Shown here: positions 9,648 through 20,735 of the stretch, one piece after another | How positions within the stretch are numbered: the stretch's first letter is position 1 | How the letters are laid out: each line of letters starts with the position of its first letter | NCBI GenBank assembly: GCA_019055375.1 | Contig: JAHQIW010006057.1 | Coordinates: 1-64,000 of the forward strand | DNA from: Parelaphostrongylus tenuis | Taxonomy: Eukaryota; Nematoda; Chromadorea; Rhabditida; Metastrongylidae | Reading direction: 5' to 3' | Length of the DNA stretch: 64,000 nt | Made by a program: the position numbers and the translations under genes | Notes under the pieces: generated by a model | The model's input: only the letters and a program-made list of their open reading frames with translations | Told to the model about the DNA's origin: nothing | Databases searched by the model: none

Positions 9648-10300
9648 TGCGGTCAGTCAATGAATGGGCTCTTATACAACCCGATACACGTGTTTCGACC
9701 TTGGAGTCTGGTCAGTCGGGCAAAACCCTCCGTCTCTAATCAATCTCTCTACCATGTCACCCTATAAAGAGGTAAGCGAAGACGAACGATTTACTCAATC
9801 AACGTTAAATGAAAAATCAACGTGTCGGCAAATTTCGACAATCCATTGCTCTTGGCTGGTATTTTAATAATATTACACCTTTATTTTGAGTGTTTCATCA
9901 GCACCACGCTCGAATTCTAACATATTTCATGATTATTATCTGAGCCAACAAGTCATGTGATCTGTGAATAGGTCCTTGTACAGCCCATAAACGTGGTTCA
10001 GCCTTGCAGTCTATTCAGCCGGGCAGTATCCTTCTAATAATGTTAGAAAAATACCAGCCGAGAGCAATCGAGTGTCGAATTTTACCGATCTTATGATTTT
10101 GTTTTACTACACGGCGATTGTGTAAGTCATTCGTCTCTGCTCACCTCTTTGTAGAGAGAGCAGGAACTCGCCATAGGACTTGCTAAAGACGGAGGGTTTT
10201 TGCCCAAGTGACGAGATTTTAAGGTCAAAACACGTGCATCGGGCTGTACAAGAGCCCATTCAACAGACCACATGACATGTTGACTCAAATAATAATTATG
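9648..10300. repeat. Composite fold-back repeat
   Basis: The left segment (ATGGGCTCTTATACAACCCG, ACACGTGTTTCGACCTT, GGGCAAAACCCTCCGTCT) is repeated directly in weaker form at 9965-10035. It is repeated inverted at 10190-10290 (AGACGGAGGGTTTTTGCCC, AAAACACGTGCATCGGGCTG, TACAAGAGCCCATT). The arms also share the sequence around CGAGAGCAATCGAGTGTCGA. Related pieces occur at 23120-23310 and 43800-44260. No transposase is encoded. Confidence 0.7.
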
Positions 10301-10337
10301 AGATGTATTGAAATTTGAGCGTCGTTTTAATAAAACA

Positions 10338-11405
10338 CTCGGGAAGGTAAAGTACCCAATAATGTTTATTCAATCAGCTGACGTTTCGACACTCTCGCCT
10401 TCTTCAGAGCCTGAAAAGATCGGGAAGATCGGGTTGGTCATAATCTAATCAATAGAAACACCTCTGCAACACTCTTTGGAAAAACTCACCATACCCAGAT
10501 TTCAATAGCATCAAGGACAAAATTAACTTTCAAGATATTCACCGCTTTTTATATGTCTTCTACTGAATGATTCAAGTCGAGATCACCGGAAAGAGATCAC
10601 ATAGGCTTGTAATGCACCTTTCCCATCAATGAAATAAGTACAGTTATAAAACGTTGTCTAAAAAGAACAGGTTTAGAGAGGTGACGGTCACTGAAATATC
10701 ACTGAATACTCTGAGGGACCACTAGTTCAGAACCGCTTATATGACCGTCACTATACAATGAAACAGCCAAATATGCCCTAACGACAGAGCCGGTGATTGC
10801 ATCAGTGTAGGCACAATTTGCCTAATCTCTTGCAGAGCTGGCGAAAAAGCACATTGGCAATACGGATAGGCCACTCTGGATCCGCATAGAGAAAACACCT
10901 ATCTGACAAACGTAACTTCAAACCAAAGCGCCCCGCTTGGCACGCATAGGGAACAGACGCATAGCGGAGTAAATTTTGACGTAGAAGTCACCATACCTTG
11001 CGCAGGAACATATAACATCAGAAGAAAAGATTCAAGAAAGCGGTTGGTTTGGATTCATACGACCAATGAACTAGAAACATATGGGAAAAATGCCTCATAA
11101 TCAGTCGCGATATGAGCCAGTACATAAGACTGTTGTTTTGATGGGTGTGGTGCATTACGAGTCCATGTGATCTCCTTCCGGTAATCTTGCACTTGAATTA
11201 TTTAGTGGAAGACATATGAAAAGCGGTGATTATGTTAAAAGTTGATTTTGTGCTTGTTGCAGTTGAAATCTAGGGTCCGGTGTATTTTTTTCAAAAGAAC
11301 AATGGAGGTGTTTGACTGATGGATTGTAAAGAACTTGATCTTTTCAGGCTCTGAAAGAGGGGTGAAATGCCGAAGCGTCGGCTGTTTGAATAGGTATTAA
11401 TGTAA
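10338..11405 (+). mobile_element. Penelope-like element copy 1, inverted 3' end plus C-terminal part
   Basis: Bases 10338-10617 are the element's 3' end on the minus strand (AGCTGACGTTTCGAC ... CTTCAGAGCCTGAAAAG). At 10618 the sequence switches to the plus strand and runs through the C-terminal coding part: a region homologous to 38653-39120 with the GIY-YIG nuclease start (VGTICLISCRAG), PLGTHREQTHSGVNFDVEVT, WIHTTNE, then a 3' UTR ending TGCCGAAGCGTCGGCTGTTTGAA. Stops and frameshifts are numerous. An inverted 3' end at the 5' side is typical of Penelope insertions. Confidence 0.85.
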
Positions 11406-11914
11406 AACGTCTGTGTGGATCTTGAGAAGAAATAAGAAATTACTGAACCCGCTTCGTGTTTCAAACAGCTAGCTGACTACCCCGAAAGTGTGAAGCATTT
11501 TTCTCTTCTTTTTGGTTGTGCACTATAAAGACTGTAAAAAAAATCGAACCTAATGCTTGAATTACCATTTTTCAAGCTAACGAATGACTACCTCCTTTTT
11601 CGTTCTTGAATCATTGTGCATGCAAGTTTTTTTTACATGCCAAACAGTAATACTAAATTTCCAATTCATTGAATTCATCCCAAGTGTATTGAATACGATT
11701 TTAGTGATTCATAGTCTAATATGAACACTTTCTCGAGAACGAATAAAAAAAAATGAATACACAATTCTTATTCACAGAAAACAATAGTATTCCACACAAT
11801 TTGCAATGAAAAGTGGAGATTTTCAGGATAAGTCTGCGTTCTTCTTAACCAAAGAAAGAGTCTTCACCAATGTTTAAATATTCCTCGTGTAGACAAAGTT
11901 TGTTCAAAATTGAA
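11406..11914. other. Intergenic, nothing recognised
   Basis: AT-rich sequence between the Penelope copy and the second ribozyme repeat; no gene supported. Confidence 0.5.
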
Positions 11915-11951
11915 ATCTTATAAGGATACGACATGTTTTGAGCCGACAGGT

Positions 11952-12004
11952 CTAATGCTATATAGGCGCCTATTTCGCCTATTAGAACTCATCACTAACA
12001 TCAC
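11952..12004 (-). ncRNA. Hammerhead ribozyme HHR-4, degenerate
   Basis: On the minus strand the CTGATGA box has become GTGATGA, stem II has lost a base pair (GTTC/GGC), and the stem I 3' strand is TAGCAT. GAAA, stem III TAGGC-GCCTA and the TATA before the cleavage site remain. Loss of the core C suggests an inactive copy. Confidence 0.75.
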
Positions 12005-12182
12005 CCTCGGTTCCGTCGATCCACTGAGGCTAAATAATCCTCTAAAGAGACTCGACGCCAAGAATTAAAATCACCACAAATCAGATGATGGTACTACCTG
12101 ACGTGTGTGGTGACCGGCAGTCGAGCTTGCGTGTTTTATAATAAATCATACCTCTGCTATCGATCGACGGAACCGGGGGAGG

Positions 12183-12231
12183 GTGCTACTGATGAGTCCC
12201 GAATAGGACGAAATACGCGCCTATATAACAC
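12183..12231 (+). ncRNA. Hammerhead ribozyme HHR-5, core kept, stem III mismatched
   Basis: GTGCTA, CTGATGA, GTCC-CGAATA-GGAC and GAAA are intact. Stem III is TACGC/GCCTA with one mismatch. The 3' strand of stem I is TAACAC, so one stem I pair is lost. Cleavage may be weak but the catalytic residues are present. Confidence 0.8.
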
Positions 12232-12330
12232 TAGATTTATCGGCTCAAACCATGTCATATCCTTATCAGATTAAATCGTTTTGAACGGAGTCTGTGAAAG
12301 AGCGGTCGATAGCAGAGGTATTAAAATCCT

Positions 12331-13602
12331 ACTTTGTAAACACGAAATCCGCTATGTGAAAAAGAATTTTAAATGTCCATACGTGATTTTTTTACCGCTA
12401 CTAAAGCGTAATAAAGTCTTTCCATGAACCAAACTCAGTGTTGGAATCAATATTTCGCTAATTCCATATAGTTAAGTCAGAGATGGCTGAATGCAAGTAT
12501 TGGAGTGATTTGATGATATATCTGAACTCTTGCTTCCTCTCAAAGGGATCTGATACCATTTGGTGACCCGAAGCGTATGAAAGACTTGCCAAGCGCATGG
12601 CGCTGAACCGACCACGAGTGCTTATTGATGGTGCACCTTTAGCACTGCGCTACGTGCGCTCATTCTGTACGCTGTGAGTAAGAAATTCCACTCTCCGATC
12701 TTCTTCAGACTTCAACTTGTACCTCTATGGTCAGTGATTTCTCGCACTAGATTGCTTATATTTGGTTTCAGTCAAGGATTCACTTTCCTAACACGTATTG
12801 AACGTTGCGAAGGGAAACTTATCTGATAAATTGAGTTCTAAGGAAAATTTTCATTATGAAATAATGAGACGTCATTATAAAGGCATTTATAGACTTCATT
12901 ATTTCAACAAAAACAACGTTCATGTGACGGGAAATCTCTTGTGTTTCAATGACAAAATCACATATTTCCAACAAAGAACGATTTCTTCAGCTGTTACACT
13001 ACATGTTTCGCATTCCATTAGGTCTTCTCATAGTTTTGGCATTAGAGCAATAAACACAAATTCAGCAACATACTTGGATTACTAGTAGTCATTCGATAGC
13101 CGAATCTGGACAAATTTGATCTAAACTGCTCTGAAACGGTCTATATAGAGCGGTGTTAAAGCAAAAAGGAAATCATGTTTGCATTCGAAGTAAATAGCTC
13201 GTCGCTTAAACTTTGAAGTGATTTATTGGCAATGTGAAATTTAAAAATTTTCTATCTATATAACGATAGAACGGTCTTCTCTACAATTCTTATACAGAGA
13301 ACCTAAAAATTTTGCGGAAATGGAGAAAACTTCTAATTAAGTGACGTTGTGCGCACCGGTTTCAACTCAACCTCGAAAAAGGCCGTCATTCGAGAGCCGC
13401 GCGATTTTCTTAGCTATTAAAATTTTTTCTCTTTTTCCGGAAATTTCTAGATTTTTGTATACGAATTGTAGAGAGGCTTTGTTTTATCGTTCTATAGGTG
13501 CAAATTTTTTTGTTTCACAGTGCCAAATAAACCCGCTCTGAGTTCAAGCGATGAACAAACTACTTTGAGTGCAAAATATGATGTTCATTTAGCTCTAACA
13601 GC
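12331..13602. other. Intergenic, nothing recognised
   Basis: Open frames at 12798-13085 and 13341-13541 are AT-rich, have no domain I recognise, and have no second copy in the window. I do not call a gene. Confidence 0.45.
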
Positions 13603-13603
13603 G

Positions 13604-13650
<47 letters not shown>

Positions 13651-13680
13651 TAATATATATATATAAATATATATATATAG
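13603..13680. repeat. (TA)n simple repeat
   Basis: Nearly 80 bp of alternating T and A, with only a few interruptions by extra A residues in the right half. Confidence 0.97.
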
Positions 13681-14138
13681 CTCTTCGTAATCAGTCTTAG
13701 CAACAAAATGTTGAGATTCGGTCTATCGAATGACAACCAGTAATCTATGTATATTATTAGATTTGGTGCTTATTGCTCTGTGCCAAAACTTCTGAGAACA
13801 CCTAATAACTATGTTCTGCAATCACTCGACAACGTGCGAAATGCTGATTCTATTACTGTGCTTGGTTCATGGAAAGATCTTCTTATTACGTTTTACTAAC
13901 GGTAAAAATGTTACGTTATATTCTTCCTGTGGTTAATCATTTGCAAATTCCTCTGCTACTTATCAAGAAGGCACTGAAAGAAAAATCATCGAACCATACA
14001 CTTTGATGTAATTTACTGCGTTACTCTGACTAATGAACACCCATGTGGTTTGTCAGTTTATTGCTGTTGTCATTGCTACAACAAATATCGGTCAAATAGA
14101 AATGTTTGTCTCAGACACATCACAGTCCAATTTCAGTT

Positions 14139-15959
14139 TCAGCTGACAGTGGCAACTGCCGAGAAGAAGTGCGATCTAAACGAACCCGATGTCAACATTC
14201 GAACCGCTCTGTTCACTACATTTTGCCACATCTGTCTCGACCAATTAGCCATGATGATGTTTGTGGTCTGCATAGGTATATTTCTCTACAAAACGTTGTT
14301 GAATACAAAAATTAAGCGATTCAGACCGAGATAGTTCCTGAAATTGACAAGTACTGTGGGGGAATGGCAAGTATAGTCATCATAGCTGGCTCACACATAT
14401 CCATCCGATTATTTTTCTGCAAATTCCTGTCACCGTATTGCCACCAGCAATGATGCAGTTCTCTTTCAAGTCTCTTCAACTGTAAAAAACTATGATTTCT
14501 TGAAAAACGCCTTGTATCACAATGAGATATTGGATAAAGCCAAAAGAATTTTGAACACTGATTTTCTTTTCTTCTTCAAAATACTGCACACCATTAGATG
14601 ACACATCGAATACCATGTCAATCTTAGAAAAACTCATTAAAACTCGTTATATTAAAATCTATCTTGGAGGTTTCAATAACAGTTCCACTATGATGGTCGT
14701 TTGCAGATTACAGGACAATTTCCTTGATTTTACCGAAACTGTTTGTTTTTCGGAAAACAATCAACACGGTCCTAATTTTGTGATTTCTGTTGAATTTCTA
14801 ATGGAGGCGAGAGGGGGCGGTGTCCAAGTGGTTAGTATGATCGGCGCTGGTTGATCCTCCAGCACTCTTCGATAATCGATCAATAAACGCCTCAAAGAAC
14901 GTCCTAGCCTATCTACCCTTGAACTTGCAATGAGATCTGCTCGACCAGCTTTGCGACGTTCGTGAAGCAGATGAAATCCTCAAGCAATCGTTTGTTGAGA
15001 AACGGATTGAATGCTAGAAGTACTGGGACTCACGCGGTGAAAAAATTGCGGGACGGGTCAAATAGAATAAAGCATTGAATTTTTGCTTGGATCTCAAATA
15101 GATATTTAATGTAGAAAACCCACTCATATTCTGACCCGCTAGATCTGAGAAGACTTTCTGGCATGGCAGTGGTTCGTAGATGACGTTAACAGTAAGTTGA
15201 CGCAAAATGGCCGAGATTACCTCCTCAGGTAGGAGTGCACTACGTCCTTGGCTTTCAAGAACAACAATGACCTCAAAACAAAGTCTTTCACTTGTTGATA
15301 GAGTTTGCCTGATATTGCTTCTGTCCAACTTGTTAGAAGAGATGCAGGCTAGGAAGAAGTGAGTGGTTAAAGTATTGCTGTAAATTAACGGCTCGTGTGC
15401 TGTGCTTCCTCAATATTTGCAGACAAATAATAGTTTTATTCAAAAGTAACTAACTCACCGTTTCCATTACAAGCTGTTCTACAAATGTCTGAGCTTGCCG
15501 CTTGCTAGTTGAAATGCCAGCAACTTGAGCAAAAACTTCGGACTTATCAGTATAAACCATGGCAACAGGTAGAGTTGTGAAGCCAGTGACATTAAAAGTC
15601 CGAGTGCTCCTGCAACAAAACTTCGTAGTTTTTGTAGAGATCAGTTAAAACCTAGACTATGATTTGAATAGTTTTTGGGGCTTGCTTCTATTCTCATCCA
15701 GATTCAAAGCACTTCTATCGATGGTCTCGGAGTGAAATAGCTTCTCAAACAACAAACATGTTTTAGATGAATACATTCTCATCAAAATTCCTAGCCTTGC
15801 TTGTAGGACTTAAAACATGTCTAGTGCATACAATCTTCTGTTCACCTTACCTTGACCTGTAGGCACCACTCCACATCCCAACACCACCGTGATTGCAGCT
15901 AGAAAAGTAATTATGACGTGATTTATAGGAAGTTTGGCCGAGTTTGTAAGAATTCTCAT
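14139..15959 (-). pseudogene. Secreted-family copy B, five exons with lesions
   Basis: Read on the minus strand. Exon 1 (15959-15851) encodes a signal peptide ending VVLGCGVVPTGQ. Exon 2 (15609-15459) encodes TFNVTGFTTLPVAMVYTD and FVEQLVMET. Exon 3 (15271-15124) encodes VLESQGRSALLPEEVISAIL. Exon 4 (14479-14327) encodes NCIIAGGNTVTGIC and LSISGTIS. Exon 5 (14267-14139) encodes TTNIIMANWSRQMWQ and ends in TGA. All donors and acceptors are in family positions. Exon 2 is one base short at its start compared with the duplicate D (GAGCAC against TGAGCAC after TTGCAG), which breaks the frame. Exon 4 starts with a misplaced frame and stop and shifts frame near 14405. It is most likely a recent pseudogene, unless the lesions are assembly errors. 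Confidence 0.85.
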
Positions 15960-16053
15960 TCTGTCTCCTAAATGTCTGAGCAAACAGTCTAAGCTAATCA
16001 ATCGGAATTCATTTATTCGACCGCCTCTTGCGGTGGTACGATCTTACTATCAA

Positions 16054-16325
16054 ACCAATAAGTATAGTGGTGTGCAAAAACACTTGCGTCAGCCAGGATT
16101 CGAGCCCAGATGTCACTCTAGTGAAGTTCAATGCCGATAGTGGCTGTGCCGCCAGACCGTTGACGGTTGGCTGTTGACAGATAACGCGTTGTAGCGTAGA
16201 AAGAGCGGTGTGCAAAACGAGCGTCGGTAGTGCAACTGCTCAGCACGCGCTCCCGGAAAGAGTGAGATCTGGGTTCGAATCCCGGTTGACGCAAATGTTT
16301 TTGCACACCACTCTACATTATTAAG
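16054..16325. repeat. tRNA-like inverted-repeat element, well preserved
   Basis: The left arm (AGTGGTGTGCAAAAACACTT then GCGTCAGCCAGGATTCGAG) is mirrored by the right arm, which ends GTTTTTGCACACCACTCTAC. Each arm carries a Pol III B-box: GGTTCGAATCC at about 16274 on the plus strand and GGCTCGAATCC on the minus strand near 16100. The centre contains GGTTGGCTGTTGACAGATAA and the A-box-like TAGTGCAACTGCTCAGC. The element lies upstream of copy B and is duplicated with it at 19585. Confidence 0.82.
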
Positions 16326-16339
16326 TCTAAACTAAGATT

Positions 16340-17168
16340 TTGTGAAATTTTCCACTCTTTATATCAGAACGTTCACAAGACAGCAGCGGGTTGGCACTCA
16401 GTACTTATACGTGGATGACGCGGTGTCGACGTCTTCTACTTTTCCAGAGCTTTAGGGGATCCCAACCTGCCTAATTAGAAGAAAATCTTTGAAACAATTT
16501 TCATAAGGTTTCTTGACGCAAACGAAATGTGCCAGTGAAGTAAAGTTTATGTTCAGCTTCCAAAGAGAACAAGGCAGTGAAGGAAATTACGTAAGAGGAA
16601 GTTTTAGTGAACACTTCAAGCCCTCAGGTGCCCCTGTTTGAATTGAATTTCCACCATCTCATTTGCAATGTTGCGACATATAATTCTGGCTTTCCCAGAA
16701 TAAAAATTTACAACCTACAAAACAAGCTATAACAAGTACGATTTGCTCAAAATATGTAAGAAAGACATCGATGACAAAAGGATAACATTGCTACTTTGAC
16801 AACATGTTAGAGGTACAAATCGCAACAAAGAACTACGGAATTTTACTGAGTAACTCAGAGACACGACGAAGAATGAAATCTGACCAAGAATCCAGCAATA
16901 CAAGGAGGCAAAAGAGAAATTCTTCAAGAATTTGTTGTGGCAAAATGCCTGCACTAAGGCGCCAGCCTCCTTGTCGTGAGACACGGAAATTCTACATTTT
17001 GATAAAATTTTCAATATATCTAGATGTTTAAGAAAATCGTGTTTGTTAAGACTGCGTGTGAGATGATTCTGAGTCAAAGCTTCTTTGCTCAACTTTTCTA
17101 ACGTTCTATGTTTTCATCAAGGTGAATGTTCATGGAACGCCAACATTTCTCGCGTCATTTTCGCGACG
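16340..17168. other. Segment present only in duplication unit 1
   Basis: Unit 2 jumps from CTAAACTAAGATG to ACAGACACAACAAAAC, so this stretch was either inserted in unit 1 or deleted from unit 2. A 121-codon minus-strand frame (16727-17092, MSKEALTQNHLTRSLNKHDF) lies here. It is cysteine- and serine-rich without a recognisable domain and has no copy in unit 2. I do not call it a gene. Confidence 0.5.
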
Positions 17169-17423
17169 TGCAGACACAACAAAACTTCATTGTATATTCC
17201 GAATAGCGAAGTGTCATTCGTTGCGCAGCGGCTAGAAACTTTCTTGGTGATTAGTCGGAATTCTGCAAATATTTCGGAAAAATCATCTGAGAGGTGTAAA
17301 AAGTTGATTTCTTGTGATAGGCGAGCAATACAACATATTTCGTATTTTGAATTACCAAACATAGCTTGATGTGAATATTTTTTATCTCACAGAATTAACA
17401 AGCTGCATTCAATTCGATAGAAG

Positions 17424-17690
17424 TGCATGTGGCGCAGTGGTTAGAGGTGCCTTGCGTCGCACACGAGGTCACTGGTTCGATCTCCCTCTCATGGCTCGCC
17501 AAGCCATCCATCCCTGGGTCGGTAAATTGGTACCAGACAGGTCTGAGACTTGTCTGGGAGGATGAGCAGCACTAACTCGATTCTGCGGGAGACCACCATC
17601 ACCTCAAACGAAGTTAAAAATTGAAGTCGAATGCATAGCGCATCAATTAAGGATTGATCAACGCCGAGAGCTTTATCCTTTGTCCTTTTT
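17424..17690 (+). mobile_element. tRNA-derived SINE copy S2
   Basis: It starts GCATGTGGCGCAGTGGTTAG (A-box region), with the B box GGTTCGATCTC about 35 bp further. The shared SINE body follows (AAATTGGTACCAGACAGGTC, AGGATGAGCAGCACTAACTCG) and the tail GAGAGCTTTATCCTTTGTCC. The corresponding position in duplication unit 2 (about 20078) has no SINE, so the insertion is younger than the duplication, or it was lost from unit 2. Confidence 0.88.
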
Positions 17691-18639
17691 ATCAATCTGA
17701 TTTGACGTGTTTGGTCACTAGGTAATGGTAGCACTCGTTCTCCAGTTCTCAAAATGCTGCGCATCATACAATGGAATGGACTCACTTTGAAAAGCTCTTC
17801 GCAAACAACTACACCTACAATGAATCGGCAAGTGCTCTAGTTTACATTTATCTCACAGTGGTAGTCCTACTTCAGTAGTGAGTGGCGAAATGCACAAGTT
17901 TCTCCTATCTTAGAAATAATTATGGACAATTCTCAGAAATGGAAAGTGACAAATTCTATATTGTTCTGGAAGAATAAGTCGAAAATCGTCGTTCATGTGA
18001 TCTTAGACGGTGGTTTTAGCTGAATAGACAGTTCCGTGTTGTAACAGTTCCGCGTGAGTATTTTCGTGTTTTGGACGCACTGTGTCGTTTTGATTGATTG
18101 CTGGGCAAAATCTGTTATGCTACAATGTCCTTCCCACGCTTTGAGAAAGCAATTTGAAGTTTCGAGAGCTAGTTTGTGCGGATTTCCTCCTGCTAATCGT
18201 GGGATAAATCGAATGGAGACCTCTAAGAATTTCATTTTTCTCTGCTGCGTGCACGTGTAATAAAATGGGTCGTTTTGATTGTAGGTATTCCTTGAGCATC
18301 ATATCCTTTCTTGGGCCTTTTGTGGCGACAACAGAGCATAAGAGGTAGACATTCTGATGTATGTTTGATATTTTGAGGAATCTAATCGGTAAGTGCTCTT
18401 GCTAATTGGTCGTCTTTGAAGCGCACGCGTTCGGCTCACATGATTTTAACGACATGTCTACAGAATAGCGCTTTTAATTTTATGCCGTCAGCGAAGGTCA
18501 AGGAAGTGACCTTTCCTACCAATGTCGAAATGAGGAATACTTCTCATCAACCATACGACTGCATCTTCAGTATGCATTATGTGGTCTTTCACCTACTCAC
18601 GTGGTGACCAGGTCTAGTAATATTGGTTTATCAGTAGAT

Positions 18640-18969
18640 GTCAAGGCAGAGACAATCGCAGAATCGGAAAAGTGAGCAGAAAGTCGTGTGCTCTACGTTA
18701 TCTCCACTGCATCCGCAATGCTCTCAGATGCTTCTCAAACCGCTAGCTTTCTTCTGCTTAACAAATCAGCTCAATCATTCATCATCTTGACCATTCGAAA
18801 TACCTAAACTTAACTGGAGCTCCTCGGATATGAATTTCGTTAAGCGTGAATAAGCAATTGAAACCAACTCGTTCCTAAAAAGCCGTTTTGTGGAAATCAG
18901 TTATGTTATTTTTTTCGTGTTTTCAAAGGTGTTGTCGTAAGGTTAATATTACTTTCGCCTGACTGATGC
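18640..18969 (-). pseudogene. RTE fragment, truncated at the duplication junction
   Basis: Inverted relative to the plus strand, this matches the RTE copy at 21070-21434. It shares landmarks with 8200-8420 (TCATTCATCATCTTGA and the CGTTCCT segment). Heavily mutated, with no long frame. Confidence 0.65.
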
Positions 18970-18988
18970 TCAAAAGTAACTAACTCAC

Positions 18989-19489
18989 CGTTTCCATTAA
19001 AAGCTGTTCTACAAATATCTGAGCTTGCCGCTTGCTAGTTGAAATGTCAACAACTTGAGCAAAAACTTCGGACATATCAGTATAAACCATGGCAACAGGT
19101 AGAGTTGTGAAGCCAGTGACATTAAAAGTCCGAGTGCTCACTGCAACAAAACTTCGTAGTTTTTGTAGGATGAGTCAAAACCTAGACTATGATTTGAATA
19201 GTTTTTGGGGCTTGCTTCTATTCTCATCCAAGATTCAAAGCACTTTTATCGATGGTCTCAGTGTGAAATAGCTCTCATACAACAAACATGTTTTAGATGA
19301 ATACATTCTCATCAAAGTTCCTAGCCTTGCTTGTATGACTTAAAACATGTCTAGTGCATATAATCTTCTGTTCACCTTACCTTGACCTGTAGGCACAACT
19401 CCACATCCCAACACCACCATGACTGCAGCTAGAAAAGTGATTATGACGTGATCCATAGGAAGTCTGGCCGGGTTAGTAAGAATTCTCAT
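18989..19489 (-). pseudogene. Secreted-family copy D, exons 1-2 only
   Basis: Minus strand. Exon 1 (19489-19381) reads MRILTNPARLPMDHVIITFL to GCGVVPTGQ. Exon 2 (19140-18989, 152 bp) reads STRTFNVTGFTTLPVAMVYT and ends LLMET before a GTGAGT donor. Both are fully open and the 152-bp exon 2 keeps phase, unlike copy B. Sequence homologous to the gene stops 19 bp into intron 2 at the duplication breakpoint, so exons 3-5 are missing. Transcription from its copied promoter could give a truncated secreted product, but nothing shows this. Confidence 0.87.
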
Positions 19490-19584
19490 TCAGTCTCCTA
19501 AATGTCTGAGAAAACAGTCTAAGCTAATCATTCGGAATTTTTAATCGACCGACTCTTGCGGTGGTATGATCTTACAATATACCC

Positions 19585-19800
19585 AATAATGTATAGTGGT
19601 GTGTAAAAACACTTGCGTCAGCCAGAATTCGAGCCCAGATGTCACTCCAGTGGGTTTAATGCCGATGGTGGCTGTGCTGCTAGACCGCTGAAGGTTAGCT
19701 GTTGACAGATAACGCGTTCTAACCACGCGCTCTCCGGAAAGAGTGAGATCTGGGTGTGAATTCCGGTTGACGCAAATGTTTTTGCACAACACTCTGCATT
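19585..19800. repeat. tRNA-like inverted-repeat element (duplicate of 16054)
   Basis: The same arms as the 16054 copy: ATACCCAATAATGTATAGTG, GCGTCAGCCAGAATTCGAG, and right end GTTTTTGCACAACACTCTGC. The centre has lost about 40 bp around GCGTTGTAGCGTAG. It was carried along by the tandem duplication. Confidence 0.8.
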
Positions 19801-20735
19801 ATTAAGTCTAAACTAAGATGAAAACAGACACAACAAAACTTCATTGTATATTTCGTATAGTGAAGTGTCATTCGTTTTCGCAGCAGTCAAAACTTTCTTG
19901 GTGATTATTCGGAATTCTGCGAATATTTCGGAAAATCATCTGAGAGATGTAAATCGTTGATTTCATGTGATAGGCGAGCAATACGACATATTCCGTATTT
20001 TGAATTACCAAAACATATCTTTGATGTGAATATTTTTTAACTCAGAGAATTAACAAGCTACGTTCAATTCGATTTTCGGCAGTTCTCTCAAAATGCTACT
20101 CAGCATACAATGGAATGGACTCACTTTGAAGAGCTCTCCACAAACAACTGCACCTACAGTGAATTGGCAAGTGCTCTAGTAAACATTTATTTCACAGTGG
20201 TAGTCCTATTCAGTAGCAAGAGACGAAATGCACAAGTTTCCTGTCTTGAAAAATATTATGGACAATTCTTAGAAAAGGAAAGTGACAAATTCTATTTCAT
20301 TTTGGAAGAATGAGTCGAAAATCGTCGTTCGTGTGATACTTAGACGGTGGCTTTAGCTGAATAGACAGTTCCGTGTTGTAACAGTTCCGCGTTTAGTATT
20401 TCCGTGTTTAGACGTTCTGTGACGTTCTAAGTGATTGCTGGGCAAGATCTGTTATACTACAACATCCTTCCTACGCTTTCAAGAAAGCACTGTGCTGAGT
20501 CAGCGAAGTTCCAAGAGCTAGTTGGTGCGGACTTCCTCCTGCTAATCGTAGAATGAATCGGACGGAACCCTCTAAGATTTCATTTTTCTCTGTTGCGTGT
20601 ACGAGTAATAAGATGGGCTCTTTCGATTGCAAGAATCCTTTGAGCATCATATCTTTTCCTGGGCTTTTTGTGGCGACAACAGAGTAAGATGTAGGACATT
20701 CTGACGTATGTTCGATATTTTGAGGAATCCGGCCG

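Larger units (their letters stand above)
11915..12330. repeat. Decayed head-to-head hammerhead repeat pair
   Basis: The left half (about 11915-12165) is the repeat on the minus strand (ATAAGGATACGACATG ... GTCAGGTAGTACCATC read inverted). The right half (about 12166-12330) is the repeat on the plus strand, from GATCGACGGAACC through the hammerhead to CATATCCTTATCAGATTAAA and the CGATAGCAGAGGTAT end. The layout copies that of 1158-1978 but the sequence is more diverged, so the insertion is older. Confidence 0.82.
15440..18969. repeat. Tandem segmental duplication 1, unit 1
   Basis: This 3.5-kb unit is repeated directly in 18970-21434. Shared blocks, in order: 15442-16335 with 18972-19815 (exons 2 and 1 of copies B and D plus a tRNA-like repeat), about 17170-17420 with 19825-20070, and 17735-18969 with 20085-21434. 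Unit 1 has two segments that unit 2 lacks: 16340-17168 and the SINE at 17424-17690. The unit ends inside an RTE fragment. Confidence 0.88.

Noticed and set aside
14050..14334. 94-codon plus-strand frame
   Set aside because: It is the antisense shadow of exons 5 and 4 of the minus-strand gene copy B.
16200..16310. Possible tRNA gene with B box GGTTCGAATCC
   Set aside because: The tRNA-like part is embedded in an inverted repeat found many times in the window; acceptor arms do not pair as in a tRNA.
16727..17092. 121-codon minus-strand frame
   Set aside because: AT-rich, no recognisable domain, absent from the duplicate unit, no splice or start context.
17424..17500. Possible functional tRNA gene
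   Set aside because: A and B boxes are present but no full cloverleaf with matching acceptor stem forms. Four other copies with the same 300-bp body show that it is a SINE.
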